A DNA stretch of 64,000 bases from an uncultured Collinsella sp. (lineage in GTDB: Bacteria; Actinomycetota; Coriobacteriia; Coriobacteriales; Coriobacteriaceae): NCBI GenBank assembly GCA_902465105.1, contig CABQLM010000003.1, positions 1-64,000 on the forward strand, given 5' to 3'. Position 1 is the stretch's first letter. The number at the start of each line of letters is the position of its first letter. The notes beneath the pieces are model-generated. The model was not told where the DNA came from. It saw nothing but the letters and a program-made list of their open reading frames with translations, and did no database searches. A program made the position numbers and the translations under genes. Below, one piece after another: positions 33,475 through 42,078 of the stretch.

Positions 33475-34467
33475 ATGACTACTCAGGAACAGGTTAAGGA
33501 TGTCGTCTCCCAGGTTTTGGCCGACAAGGCAGACAAGGGCGGCATCAAGCGCGTCGTGTGGATTGGCGCCGGCGGATCCAACGGCGGCAACTATCCTGCT
33601 CAGTACTTTATGGAGCACGAGGCCACGCAGGTCGTGAGCTCCAGCTACACCAGCAACGAGTTCGTGCACGCCACCCCGGCCTACGTCAACGAGAACACCC
33701 TGGCCGTCGTCGTGTCCATGCGCGGCACCAAGGAGACCATTGTCGCTGCTCAGGTCGCCAAGGACCACGGCGCCAGCACCATCGCCATCTATGTTGACGA
33801 GTCCGGTCTCACCGAGGTCTGCGACTACAAGATCCAGTACGACAGCCTGGCCGTCGACGAGTCCTGCATGGGCCGCACCAACTCCGCCGTTGTGACCATG
33901 ATCGCCATGGAACTCACGCAGCAGACCGAGGGCTATGCCGAGTACGAGACCGCTATGGCCGCGTTCGACTTGGTCGACCCCATCTATCGCAAGGCCGTCG
34001 AGTACACCCGTCCGCTCGCTGCCAAGTGGGCCGAGCAGAACGCCGACAAGCCCTGCATCAACGTCATGGCTCAGGGCCCGCTCTTTGGTGCCGCCTACGT
34101 CTTTAGCATCTGCAACGTTCAGGAGATGCTGCAGATCGACTCCTGCACCATCAACACCTGCGACTTCTTCCACGGCCCCTTCGAGATCCTGGACAAGCGC
34201 ACCTCGCTGTTCCAGCTCATCAGCGTCGGCCGCAGCCGCTGCAATGATGAGCGCGGTATCCGCTTCGTCAACCAGTACGGTGGCGAGCGCGTCTACCAGC
34301 TCGACGCCAAGGAGCTCGGCCTCAACGACATCAAGGACAGCGTGAGCGAGTACTTCAACCACCTGATCTTTGCCCCGATTCTCAACAACGTCTACATGCG
34401 TGCGCTCTCCGCCGTCACCCACAAGGACTACATGACGCGCCGCTACATGTGGAAGCTTGATTATTAG
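33475..34467 (+). CDS. SIS-domain phosphosugar enzyme (FrlB/GfrF-like deglycase), paralogue 1
   Basis: The 330-residue product has two SIS domains and the family motifs GAGGSNGGNYPA and FFHGPFE, with the C-terminal tail RRYMWKLDY. FrlB-type enzymes cleave 6-phosphofructosyl- or glucosyl-amines into a hexose 6-phosphate and the free amine. Compared with its two paralogues, the phosphate-binding loop is one residue shorter and altered (SMRGTKET against SLGGSTPET and SHSGNTQEV), so its substrate may differ. A GAAAGG site precedes the ATG. It is divergent from regulator 1 and ends in a strong terminator. Confidence 0.88.
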   Translation: MTTQEQVKDVVSQVLADKADKGGIKRVVWIGAGGSNGGNYPAQYFMEHEATQVVSSSYTSNEFVHATPAYVNENTLAVVVSMRGTKETIVAAQVAKDHGASTIAIYVDESGLTEVCDYKIQYDSLAVDESCMGRTNSAVVTMIAMELTQQTEGYAEYETAMAAFDLVDPIYRKAVEYTRPLAAKWAEQNADKPCINVMAQGPLFGAAYVFSICNVQEMLQIDSCTINTCDFFHGPFEILDKRTSLFQLISVGRSRCNDERGIRFVNQYGGERVYQLDAKELGLNDIKDSVSEYFNHLIFAPILNNVYMRALSAVTHKDYMTRRYMWKLDY

Positions 34468-34493
34468 TTACGGCGTTTTACCAAACGCCGTAA
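34468..34493 (+). terminator. Intrinsic terminator after SIS gene 1
   Basis: TTACGGCGTTT, loop TACC, AAACGCCGTAA. The same architecture with other stem bases follows glmM at 63400. Confidence 0.8.
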
Positions 34494-34495
34494 TG

Positions 34496-34596
34496 GCTCG
34501 ACGCTGCGCGGGCCGCATTTGGACAATCTGACGTTCAACTTCAAGGGCGCGACCAGAAGGTCAGCGCCCTTTCGTTTCACGTCCCCAATGACTACC
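34496..34596. repeat. Dispersed intergenic repeat TCGACGCTGC, copy 2, with a CGTCCCCAATGACTA tail
   Basis: GCTCGACGCTGC...CAATCTGACGTTCAA, then a hairpin AAGGGCGC...GCGCCCTTT (near 34543-34572), then ACGTCCCCAATGACTACCC, an arm of the palindrome at 43040. Almost the same series follows glmM. Confidence 0.8.
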
Positions 34597-34650
34597 CAAT
34601 GAGTGTGTGGGCGAGCAGATTTTCCGCTCGCCGATTTGTGTCTTGAAAAA

Positions 34651-34670
34651 TGTATATAACGACTATAACG
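34651..34670 (+). promoter_or_regulatory. CGTTATA-type boxes upstream of the EamA gene, candidate operators of regulator 2
   Basis: TGTATATAACGACTATAACG holds two TATAACG units spaced 9 bp apart. It overlaps a promoter with TTGAAA at 34643 and -10 candidates in the same stretch. TATAACGACTATAACG differs by two bases from TATAATGACCATAACG in front of the PTS operon (35944-35959). Confidence 0.6.
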
Positions 34671-34710
34671 TAGTGTGAAACATATTGGAAACAATACCGA
34701 GGAGGCTGCG

Positions 34711-35793
34711 TTGAAGAAAAGCAATCTGGGCTATGTGCTGGTGCTGATCGCCGCGCTTATGTGGGGCAGCATCGGAATCTTTGTAAACGGCATCTCGGCC
34801 ATGGGCGTTTCGTCCCAGAGTATGGCTGCCTTTCGCCTGTTGTCGGGTGCCGTCTTAATGGCTCCGGTCTTGGCATTCATGGGTTGCCAGAGAGGTGCTC
34901 GTGAGGGAAAAGCCTCGGGTCCTATGGCGCTATTCAAAGCAAGCCCCAAAGAGCTCGTCCCCTGCGCGCTTGTCGGTATCGTCGGTCTGGCCGCCGCCAA
35001 CACCTGCTATTACGAGTGCATGGGCGAGGTGGGCATGTCCACGGCCTCGGTGCTGCTCTACACCTCGCCGGTGTTTGGCGTCATGCTCGGCCGCGTGCTT
35101 TATCGCGAGGACGTGACCCCCAACAAGCTCGTTGCCATTGTCTTTAACATCGTTGGCTGCGTGCTTGCGGTGACCAATGGCGACCTTTCCGGTTTTCATT
35201 TTTCGGTTTGGGGCGTCACGTCGGGCGTGATTGCAGGCTTTTGCGGTGCGTCGCTCGCGGTGTTTAGCCGAATAGCAACCAAGACGGTCCACCCGCTGGC
35301 TGTCACGTTTTGGGGCTTTGTTTTTGGCGGTGCGGTTATGGCGGCTATCGCGGCTCCGTGGCCGGATGTCGCCGCGGCAATGTCGCCACAGCTGCTGCTG
35401 CTGTTCCTTGGCTTTGGACTCATCCCCACGGCCGTGGCTTATATCTTATATATGCAGGGTCTATCCATGGGGCTCGAGACGTCGAAAGTTCCCGTCGTAA
35501 TGTCATTCGAGACGGTCGTCACCGTACTGGTGGGCATTGGTGTCTATGCCGAGCCCGCCGGCGCGATCAAAGTCCTGGGCATCGTGCTGGTGCTCGCGTC
35601 CATCCTGATTATGAACACCGACTTCTCCAAGCTGCGCAACAGTGTGTTTGTCGGTCATGTCATTGAGAGCATGACCTTTAAGCCCAATGCGTGGTGGACC
35701 GAAAAATCGCAGGACATGGATCTGTTTAAGGAGCGCACCGGCATCGCGCTGGAGCCCACCGTGCAGGAAAGCCCCTGGTACTTCGTGCGATAA
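34711..35793 (+). CDS. EamA/DMT-family transporter
   Basis: The 360-residue product has ten predicted membrane helices in two EamA repeats (MWGSIGIFVNG at the start of the first, GFCGASLAVFSRIA in the second) and an unusual cytoplasmic tail of about 40 residues rich in Trp and charged residues. DMT proteins move amino acids or metabolites, often outward. CCGAGGAGGCTGCG points to the TTG at 34711 as the start; a GTG at 34675 has no such site. Shared boxes with the PTS operon suggest it exports or imports a compound of the same pathway, perhaps the released amine. Confidence 0.85.
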   Translation: MKKSNLGYVLVLIAALMWGSIGIFVNGISAMGVSSQSMAAFRLLSGAVLMAPVLAFMGCQRGAREGKASGPMALFKASPKELVPCALVGIVGLAAANTCYYECMGEVGMSTASVLLYTSPVFGVMLGRVLYREDVTPNKLVAIVFNIVGCVLAVTNGDLSGFHFSVWGVTSGVIAGFCGASLAVFSRIATKTVHPLAVTFWGFVFGGAVMAAIAAPWPDVAAAMSPQLLLLFLGFGLIPTAVAYILYMQGLSMGLETSKVPVVMSFETVVTVLVGIGVYAEPAGAIKVLGIVLVLASILIMNTDFSKLRNSVFVGHVIESMTFKPNAWWTEKSQDMDLFKERTGIALEPTVQESPWYFVR

Positions 35794-35940
35794 GGGATTG
35801 GCGCGGCGTCTGATCGGGCACCGCCTGGCCAGCGCCGGCCTTCCCTGCGCCAACGTTACGAGTACGTTAAACCCGTCAACGGTCGTTTTTCACCCGCGAA
35901 CGGTCTTTATACTAATTAGCAATATCCGCAACGTATAAGA

Positions 35941-35959
35941 CGTTATAATGACCATAACG
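35941..35959 (+). promoter_or_regulatory. Palindromic CGTTAT-N7-ATAACG operator before the PTS operon
   Basis: CGTTATAATGACCATAACG is a perfect 6+6 palindrome, 17 bp before the EIIAB start. AGACGTTATA (35938-35947) is also found upstream of GntR regulator 2 (42079-42088). Further upstream are two related stretches, CCCGTCAACGGTCGTTTTT and CCCGCGAACGGTCTTTAT, and a -10-like TATACT near 35911. Confidence 0.65.
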
Positions 35960-35975
35960 AAAAGGAGGAGGCAAG

Positions 35976-36899
35976 ATGAATCAGATCATTCTCGCATCTC
36001 ATGGCGGCCTGGCCGCAGGCGCCAAAGACACGCTCGAGATGGTTCTCGGCGACGTGTCGAACGTCCACGTCGTGTCGCTTGCTCGTGACGACAAGGAGCC
36101 CATCACCAATAAGGTGGACGCCATGATCGCCACGTTCAACGCGGACGACACCGTCTATGTGCTGACCGATATGCTCGGCAGCTCGGTCAACAACAACATG
36201 GTCGAGCTTTCCAAGAACGGCACGAAGTTCACGGTTGTCAGCGGTTTCAACATCCCGCTGGCGCTCACGCTTGCTATGAGCCCCGTCCCCGTCAAGGGTG
36301 CCGAGCTCGCAGCCCTCATCAACGAGGCCCGCACCGGTCTGACCAACCCCAACGCACCGGTCGAGGCCGCCGCGGCTCCCGCCAAGAAGGCCAAGGCATC
36401 CCGTCACAGCTCCGGTCCCGCCAAGATCGTCCTCGTACGTCTTGACTACCGTTTGCTGCACGGCCAGGTCGTCTTTACCTGGACCACCAAGGTTCAGGCC
36501 GAGCGCATCATCGTCGTCGACAACGCTGCCGCCAACGATGACATCAAGAAGGGCGCTCTTAAGCTGGCCAAGCCCCAGGGCGTGCGCCTGAACGTCTTCA
36601 CCGTCGAGCGTGCCCTCGCCAAGATGGACAAGCTCAACACCCTCGGTGAGCGCGTCATGTTCGTCTTTGGCAACACGGCCGAGATGCTGCAGTTCTGCCA
36701 GGGCTACAAGCTTGACGCCATCAACCTGGGCGCCACCGCCAACCACGACGGTGCCGATCAGATTGGCGGCAAGGACAGCTCCGTCTTCCTCGACGCCACC
36801 CAGAAGGCCGACGTCAACCAGCTGCTCGACATGGGCATCAAGCTCTATGTCCAGCAGACCCCTACGTATCAGAGCGTCGACATCGACGCCAAGCTGTAA
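35976..36899 (+). CDS. PTS mannose-family fused EIIA-EIIB component
   Basis: The 307-residue fusion has an EIIA domain (1-120) with phosphorylated His9 in ILASHGGLA, an Ala/Pro/Lys linker (about 124-148) and an EIIB domain with the site RLDYRLLHGQV (His162). It relays phosphate from HPr to the incoming sugar. In the Salmonella glucoselysine/fructoselysine (gfr) system these two domains are separate proteins, while fused IIAB occurs in mannose systems. AAAGGAGGAGGC precedes the ATG. EIIC and EIID follow with short gaps, so it heads an operon. Confidence 0.95.
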   Translation: MNQIILASHGGLAAGAKDTLEMVLGDVSNVHVVSLARDDKEPITNKVDAMIATFNADDTVYVLTDMLGSSVNNNMVELSKNGTKFTVVSGFNIPLALTLAMSPVPVKGAELAALINEARTGLTNPNAPVEAAAAPAKKAKASRHSSGPAKIVLVRLDYRLLHGQVVFTWTTKVQAERIIVVDNAAANDDIKKGALKLAKPQGVRLNVFTVERALAKMDKLNTLGERVMFVFGNTAEMLQFCQGYKLDAINLGATANHDGADQIGGKDSSVFLDATQKADVNQLLDMGIKLYVQQTPTYQSVDIDAKL

Positions 36900-36935
36900 T
36901 CAACCAGGCTTTTGCCTGACTGAAAGGAGAAGGGT

Positions 36936-37730
36936 ATGAATACGTTCATCAGTGCGGTGCTCGTCGGCCTCGTCGGCGTGTTCTGCATGTGGGACTCCCG
37001 CCTGCTCGGTCGTCTTAACTTCGAGCAGCCCCTCGTTGGCGCTACGCTCGTCGGTCTGCTGCTGGGCGATGTGCCCACCGGCCTTGCCGTCGGTGCCGCC
37101 GTCGAGCTCGTGTCCATGGGCCTGGTGCAGGTCGGCGCTGCCGTTCCGCCCGATATGGTCCTGGGCGGCATCGTGGCCGCTGCCTTTGCGTGCCTGACCG
37201 ATGCTTCCGCCGAGACCGCCATGACGATCGCCATCCCGGTCGCCGTCCTGGGTCAGCTCCTCGGCATCGTGTTCCGTTCCATCATCGCCGCCCTCACCCA
37301 TGTGGCAGATAACGCGATCGATAACGGAAAGTTCAAGACCGCCTACCGTATGCACATCTGCGCCGGCTCCGGTCTGTACGCCGTCATGTACTTCCTGCCG
37401 ATCTTCCTCGCCGTCTTTGTTGGCACCGACCTGGTTCAGGCCATCGTCAACATGGTTCCCGAGTGGCTGTCCACTGGTCTTAACGTTTCGACCAAGATCA
37501 TGACCGCCTACGGCTTGGCCCTGCTGCTCACCATGATGATCAAGAAGGGTATGACTCCGTTCCTGTTCATCGGTTTCCTGCTCGCCGCTTACCTCAACCT
37601 GTCCGTCATCGCGGTCGCTCTGATCGGTGTGTGCCTGGCTGTCGTCTTCATGGGCTTCAAGTTCAACGGTTCCCATGCAGCCGCCGGTGTCGATTCCGAC
37701 TACGATCCGCTCGAAGACGACGAAGACTAA
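36936..37730 (+). CDS. PTS mannose-family EIIC membrane component
   Basis: The 264-residue membrane protein begins with the EIIC motif MWDSRLLGRL and has GATLVGLLLGD and PPDMVLGGIVA, typical of the sorbose/mannose EIIC family. With EIID it forms the transmembrane channel. Its acidic C-terminus (YDPLEDDED) faces the cytoplasm. AAAGGAGAAGG precedes the ATG. Confidence 0.95.
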   Translation: MNTFISAVLVGLVGVFCMWDSRLLGRLNFEQPLVGATLVGLLLGDVPTGLAVGAAVELVSMGLVQVGAAVPPDMVLGGIVAAAFACLTDASAETAMTIAIPVAVLGQLLGIVFRSIIAALTHVADNAIDNGKFKTAYRMHICAGSGLYAVMYFLPIFLAVFVGTDLVQAIVNMVPEWLSTGLNVSTKIMTAYGLALLLTMMIKKGMTPFLFIGFLLAAYLNLSVIAVALIGVCLAVVFMGFKFNGSHAAAGVDSDYDPLEDDED

Positions 37731-37743
37731 GGAGGAACACACT

Positions 37744-38577
37744 ATGGCAACCGCAACCAAGGACGTGTCCCTGAACAAGAAGGTCAGCCAGTTCTTCTGG
37801 CGCTCCTGGGCCATCCAGGCCTCTTGGAACTACGAGCGTCAGATGAACATGGGCTTCCTCTACGGCATGGTTCCCACGCTCGATCGCCTCTATCCGGATG
37901 AGTCCGACCCCAAGCAGCTCGCTGCTAAGAAAGAGGCTTACCACCGTCATATGGCGTTCTACAACTGCACCCCGCAGACGAGCGCTTTCATCCTGGGCCT
38001 CGCCGCCTCCATGGAGGAGGAGTACGCCAAGGATCCCGAGAACTTCGATCCCGATTCGATCAACGCGGTCAAGACCTCCCTCATGGGCCCGCTTTCCGGT
38101 ATCGGTGACTCCTTCTTCCAGGGCACCATCCGCGTTATCGCCTTTGGCCTGGGCGTTCAGCTGGCTCAGCAGGGCTCCATCATGGGCCCGATCCTGGCCA
38201 TGCTCATCTCCATCGTCCCCTCTGTGCTGATCACCTGGTTCGCAGCCAAGATGGGCTATCAGGGCGGCCACGTGTACCTGAGCAAGCTTCAGGGCGGCGA
38301 CCTCATGGAGAAGCTCATGTATGTCTGCGGCATCGTGGGTCTTATGTCCGTGGGTGGCATGATCGCTACGCTGATCGGCGCCACCACCCCGCTGCAGTTC
38401 GCTGATGGCACCGTCGTTATCCAGGACATTCTGGACGGCATGATGCCCCAGATGATCTCCCTCGGCCTCACCGGCCTTATGTACTGGCTCATCAAGAAGA
38501 ACGTCAACACCGGTTGGCTTCTTGTGATCGCCATTGTGGGCGGCATCGCCCTCTCCGCGGCCGGCATCCTGGCCTAG
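37744..38577 (+). CDS. PTS mannose-family EIID membrane component
   Basis: The 277-residue product has the family features FWRSWAIQASWNYERQMN near the start, FYNCTP, and MGPLSGIGDSFFQGT in the middle, with hydrophobic helices in the C-terminal half. It completes the IIC-IID membrane complex. AAGGAGGAACACACT precedes the ATG 13 bp after the EIIC stop. A stable hairpin follows before the SIS gene. Confidence 0.95.
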   Translation: MATATKDVSLNKKVSQFFWRSWAIQASWNYERQMNMGFLYGMVPTLDRLYPDESDPKQLAAKKEAYHRHMAFYNCTPQTSAFILGLAASMEEEYAKDPENFDPDSINAVKTSLMGPLSGIGDSFFQGTIRVIAFGLGVQLAQQGSIMGPILAMLISIVPSVLITWFAAKMGYQGGHVYLSKLQGGDLMEKLMYVCGIVGLMSVGGMIATLIGATTPLQFADGTVVIQDILDGMMPQMISLGLTGLMYWLIKKNVNTGWLLVIAIVGGIALSAAGILA

Positions 38578-38607
38578 TCGCGACCAAGCGTCTAACCGCT
38601 TTCCCCG

Positions 38608-38647
38608 GGGGCCTGCCTGGCATCCCATACCCCAGGCAGGCTTCCAT
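38608..38647 (+). terminator. Hairpin between EIID and SIS gene 2
   Basis: GCCTGCCTGG pairs with CCAGGCAGGC, followed by TTCC only. It may lower rather than end expression of the following SIS gene. Confidence 0.55.
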
Positions 38648-38654
38648 CCCTAAA

Positions 38655-38683
38655 TGTGTCAAAGGGACAGTTCCCTGGTCACA
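38655..38683. repeat. Short palindrome TGTGTCAAAGGGA...TCCCTGGTCACA
   Basis: A small inverted repeat that resembles the short intergenic palindromes elsewhere in the window; no other exact copy noticed. Confidence 0.45.
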
Positions 38684-38774
38684 TCCTCAACGGGCCGGCG
38701 ACTCGGTCCAAATCACGGTAACCCTGCGTGCGTCCGGCAATGTGGCGCCGCAAAAATCGAAAGGAATGTGTCAG

Positions 38775-39758
38775 ATGTACGAGATCGACCTTAACCTCCC
38801 TAAGCAGATCGTCGCTGACGTCCTGTCCAACCACGAGATTCACAGCGTTGCCTTCGTCGGCTGCGGTGCTTCCATGTCCGACCTTTACCCCGCCAAGTAC
38901 TTCCTGGCCAACAACACGGACAAGCTGAACGTTCAGATCTTCACCGCTAACGAGTTCAACTACGACACGCCTTCCTGGGTCAACGAGCACACCTTCGTGA
39001 TCACCTGCTCCCTCGGTGGCTCCACGCCCGAGACCGTCGAGGCCAACAAGACCGCCAAGAAGCACAACTGCCCGGTCGTCTCCCTTACCAACAAGGCTGG
39101 CTCCGCTCTGACCGTCGACGCTGACTACGTCATCGTTCACGGCTTCCACGCCAACTTCGCTGCCAAGTGCGAGAAGCCCGGCTACGCCATCGCTCTTGCT
39201 GTCGAGATCCTTCAGCAGACCGAGGGTTATGACCACTACGAGGACATGATTACCGGTCTCACCAACGTCTTCGAGCTCTGCGAGAACGCCGCTCAGCACT
39301 GCAAGAAGCTCGCCAAGAAGTTCGCCGAGGACTTCAAGGACGACAAGATGATCTACTTCATGGCTTCCGGTGCCTCCGAGAAGATGGCTTATTCTCACGC
39401 CGCCTTCCTGTTCACCGAGATGCAGTGGATCGACGCCGCCGCCTACAACACCGGCGAGTACTTCCACGGCCCGTTCGAGGTTTCCACCGAGGGTAAGCCC
39501 TACGTCTTCTTCATGTCCGATGGCGCCACCCGTCCGATGGACGCCCGCGCCCTCACCTTCCTTGAGCGCATGGGCGCCAAGGTCGCTCTGATCGACTCCA
39601 AGGACTACGGCCTGGCTGACGCCGTGCCCGCGAGCGTCGTCACCTACTTCAACCCGCTGCTGCACCTCGCCGTTATGCGCGAGTACGGCAACCAGATTGC
39701 CGAGGCTCGTCAGCACCCGCTGACCATGCGTCGCTACATGTGGAAGCTTTCCTACTAA
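38775..39758 (+). CDS. SIS-domain phosphosugar enzyme (FrlB/GfrE-like deglycase), paralogue 2
   Basis: The 327-residue double-SIS protein has VGCGASMSDLYPA, the phosphate loop SLGGSTPET, EYFHGPFE and the tail RRYMWKLSY. It is encoded directly after the PTS EIID gene, the arrangement seen in gfr-type operons where the PTS delivers the phosphorylated glycated amine to the deglycase. The start at 38775 is chosen because AAAGG lies about 10 bases upstream; the ATG at 38766 would be too close. It is the most likely enzyme partner of this PTS. Confidence 0.9.
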   Translation: MYEIDLNLPKQIVADVLSNHEIHSVAFVGCGASMSDLYPAKYFLANNTDKLNVQIFTANEFNYDTPSWVNEHTFVITCSLGGSTPETVEANKTAKKHNCPVVSLTNKAGSALTVDADYVIVHGFHANFAAKCEKPGYAIALAVEILQQTEGYDHYEDMITGLTNVFELCENAAQHCKKLAKKFAEDFKDDKMIYFMASGASEKMAYSHAAFLFTEMQWIDAAAYNTGEYFHGPFEVSTEGKPYVFFMSDGATRPMDARALTFLERMGAKVALIDSKDYGLADAVPASVVTYFNPLLHLAVMREYGNQIAEARQHPLTMRRYMWKLSY

Positions 39759-39792
39759 TCACAAGTAAGTAGACCTTACGGGTTGATTGAGA

Positions 39793-39828
39793 GGGGATGG
39801 GGTTTGCGCCCCGTCCCCTTTTTTGCTC
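39793..39828 (+). terminator. Intrinsic terminator after SIS gene 2
   Basis: GGGGATGGGGT pairs with GCCCCGTCCCC, followed by TTTTTT. Confidence 0.88.
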
Positions 39829-39859
39829 TGGGGAGGGCGTGTCTGTCGCGTCATAAAAC

Positions 39860-39904
39860 CCCAGATAAAACCTACCAAAATAAACCTGTCCCTTTTTGGC
39901 AGGT
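39860..39904. repeat. Dispersed repeat ACCTGCC...CAGGT family, copy B
   Basis: CCAGATAAAACCTACCAAAA through CCCTTTTTGGCAGGT, next to the ribosome binding site of the HAD gene. One base differs in the first arm (CCTACC for CCTGCC). Confidence 0.85.
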
Positions 39905-39918
39905 GGGAGGAGATGCGT

Positions 39919-40548
39919 ATGATCAAGGCAGTGCTGTTCGACATGGACGGCGTGCTGGTCGATACCGAGTGGTTCTACAACCGCCGCCGCGTGGCGTTTA
40001 TGGAAGAGAAGGGGTTCCACTTTGACGAGATCCCTGATCTTTCGGGGTCTAACGAGCCTGCCATTTGGGAGGCGCTGGTTCCCGACGATATTGAGCTGCG
40101 CGAGCGTCTGCGCGTGGAGTACAAGCAGGTCTACAGCCCGGACCACCCCGTTCCGTATGCCGAGCTGCTCAACGAGCAGACGGAGCCGGTGATGCGCGAG
40201 CTGCACGAGCGCGGTGTGAAGTGTGCCATCGCGAGCTCGTCCTATCGCGAGCTCATTGACGAGCTGGTGGAGATTGCCGGCATCGCCGACGTGCTGGACT
40301 ACACCATCAGCGGTCACGAGTGCAGTGCGTTTAAGCCCGACCCCGAGATCTACCTGCGTGCCATGGAGGCGCTGGACGTAGAGCCTGCCGAGTGCCTGGT
40401 TATCGAGGACTCGCCTTTGGGCATCGAGGCCGGCAAGCGCTCCGGCGCCCGCGTCCTGGCACTGCGCCCGCATGAGGGCGTCAACCTCGATCAATCGCGA
40501 GCCGATGCCGTTATCGATAATCTGAACGACATTTTGGCCGCTTTGTAG
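39919..40548 (+). CDS. HAD-superfamily hydrolase (beta-phosphoglucomutase-like)
   Basis: The 209-residue product has the HAD nucleophile motif LFDMDGVLVDTE (Asp8, Asp10), motif II IASSSYRE, and motif III VIEDSPLGIEAGKRSG with the lysine in FKPDPEIY. The helical cap places it with beta-phosphoglucomutase and sugar-phosphate phosphatases. It probably dephosphorylates or isomerises a sugar phosphate, possibly from the adjacent PTS/SIS pathway. GGGAGG supports the start at 39919, while the ATG at 39913 is only 2 bases from it. Confidence 0.88.
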   Translation: MIKAVLFDMDGVLVDTEWFYNRRRVAFMEEKGFHFDEIPDLSGSNEPAIWEALVPDDIELRERLRVEYKQVYSPDHPVPYAELLNEQTEPVMRELHERGVKCAIASSSYRELIDELVEIAGIADVLDYTISGHECSAFKPDPEIYLRAMEALDVEPAECLVIEDSPLGIEAGKRSGARVLALRPHEGVNLDQSRADAVIDNLNDILAAL

Positions 40549-40902
40549 TGTCAGTCCGCCGCGAGAAGCACTGGTTCACGCGTCTTTTACTGCGGATTGG
40601 CTTAATTTGACATCTATTTGGATCCGTTTGGTTTCGATTCGGACTAAGTGAGTAGACTTTTTGGTGCAGGACGAGCACAAAGTGCATCTGCTCTAGTAAA
40701 ACTGCAGGTCACAGGAGTGGCGATTTTGGGTGTGCTCTGCAGGTCGCGTAAAGTCTACTCACTTGGAATTTGGGCCTTTGGTCGTGGGGTTGCTGGTCCC
40801 GCTTTGGTTGTCGAGGGAGGGTGAATTGAAGCGCCCACGCACGCTCCGTGCTACAATCGCGGGCATGCCCCACAACTACATCTGCCTTCGAAAGGATCCT
40901 GC
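40549..40902. other. Intergenic region with a 15-bp inverted repeat, upstream of the yitT-like gene
   Basis: No gene is supported. AAGTGAGTAGACTTT (40646-40660) and AAAGTCTACTCACTT (40750-40764) are perfect inverted repeats 89 bp apart. Inside, CTGCAGGTC occurs twice (near 40703 and 40737). A -10-like TACAAT lies at 40852-40857 for the downstream gene. Confidence 0.65.
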
Positions 40903-41910
40903 GTGGCGAACGCCATCGATCAGCTCACGGACCGAGTGCTCGTACTCGGCCGCCTCACCATCGTCCGCCGCGCCATCACTGCCGTGGCGGTCACGATTTC
41001 CGCCGTTCTCCAGACATTTCTGATCCAGGCGTTCATTCAGCCCGCCGACTTGCTTCCGAGCGGTCTTACCGGCGTCGCGGTCCTGCTCGATCGCGTTACT
41101 TCGCTGGGCGGCGTTCACATCGATATCTCGCTCGGCATGCTCGCGCTCAACATTCCCGTGGCGCTCCTATGCTGGAGCGGCATTAGCAAGCGCTTCGTCA
41201 TCTTCTCGATGATGCAGGTCGTGCTTTCGTCGCTGTTCCTCAACATCTTTCACTTCGCTCCGTTTTTGGGCGACAAGATCATGCTCATCATTTTTGGCGG
41301 CGTGGTCTCGGGTCTGGGCGCTGCCATCGCGCTTAAGTCCGGCGCATCCACCGGCGGCACCGACTTTATCGCGCTGTGGGTTTCCAACCACACGGGCAAG
41401 ACCGTCTGGGGCGTCATCTTTGGCTTTAACTGCTTTATCCTGGCGATCTTTGGTTTTATGTTTGGCTGGGACAAGGCGGCGTATTCCATCGTGTTCCAGT
41501 TTATTTCGACCAAGACCATCGACAGTTTCTATCGTCGCTACGATCGCGTGACGCTGCAGATCACGACGCGTAAGGCAGACGAGGTCATGACTGCCTATGT
41601 AAACCATTTTCAGCACGGCATTAGCTGCGCCGAGGTCGTCGGCGGATACAGCCGCGAGAAGATGTACCTGCTGCACACCGTTGTCTCGACCTATGAGAGC
41701 CAGGACATTATCAAGCTGGTGTGCGACGTTGATCCCGGCGCCGTGATCAACGTGTTCCACACGCTCAACTTTGTGGGCGGCTGGTGGGGCGGCCATGTCG
41801 ACGAGCCTATGCCCACGGCCGTTCCCGATCCCGACAAGCCCGCACGCATGGCCAGCAGGCAGGCGCGCTTCAGCGAGCAGGACAGCCTGCAGCAGGACGA
41901 CGGCAAGTAG
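40903..41910 (+). CDS. YitT-family membrane protein (DUF161/DUF2179)
   Basis: The 335-residue product has five or six membrane helices in the YitT_membrane region (PADLLPSGLTGVAVLLDR, SGASTGGTDFIALW) and a soluble C-terminal DUF2179 domain (VTLQITTRKADEVM, VSTYESQDIIKLV). Function of the family is unknown. The start is a GTG at 40903 preceded by CGAAAGGATCCT. It sits between the HAD gene and GntR regulator 2 without clear functional linkage. A terminator follows. Confidence 0.88.
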   Translation: MANAIDQLTDRVLVLGRLTIVRRAITAVAVTISAVLQTFLIQAFIQPADLLPSGLTGVAVLLDRVTSLGGVHIDISLGMLALNIPVALLCWSGISKRFVIFSMMQVVLSSLFLNIFHFAPFLGDKIMLIIFGGVVSGLGAAIALKSGASTGGTDFIALWVSNHTGKTVWGVIFGFNCFILAIFGFMFGWDKAAYSIVFQFISTKTIDSFYRRYDRVTLQITTRKADEVMTAYVNHFQHGISCAEVVGGYSREKMYLLHTVVSTYESQDIIKLVCDVDPGAVINVFHTLNFVGGWWGGHVDEPMPTAVPDPDKPARMASRQARFSEQDSLQQDDGK

Positions 41911-41952
41911 GGTTTTGGTATTTTGCCGGCACGGCGCAATCCTGTCCACTTG

Positions 41953-41993
41953 AGCCTCCCGAAAGCCTCGCTGCTTTCGGGAGGCCTTCGTTT
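41953..41993 (+). terminator. Intrinsic terminator after the yitT-like gene
   Basis: GCCTCCCGAAAG pairs with CTTTCGGGAGGC, followed by CTTCGTTT. Confidence 0.85.
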
Positions 41994-41994
41994 G

Positions 41995-42038
41995 CCCAGA
42001 TAAAACCTACCAAAATGAAGCTGTCGCTTTTTAGTAGG
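41995..42038. repeat. Dispersed repeat ACCTGCC...CAGGT family, copy C (degenerate)
   Basis: CCCAGATAAAACCTACCAAA then GAAGCTGTCGCTTTTTAGTAGG. Changes in both arms (CCTACC and TAGTAGG) keep the pairing, consistent with selection on a hairpin. Confidence 0.8.
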
Positions 42039-42078
42039 GAGGGTGTATCGTTTTATCATTATGAGATAATATGAAACT

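Noticed and set aside
38514..38774. Upstream extension of SIS gene 2 to 38514
   Set aside because: The extension runs through the EIID 3' end, the hairpin and a palindrome; a proper ribosome binding site exists at 38760.
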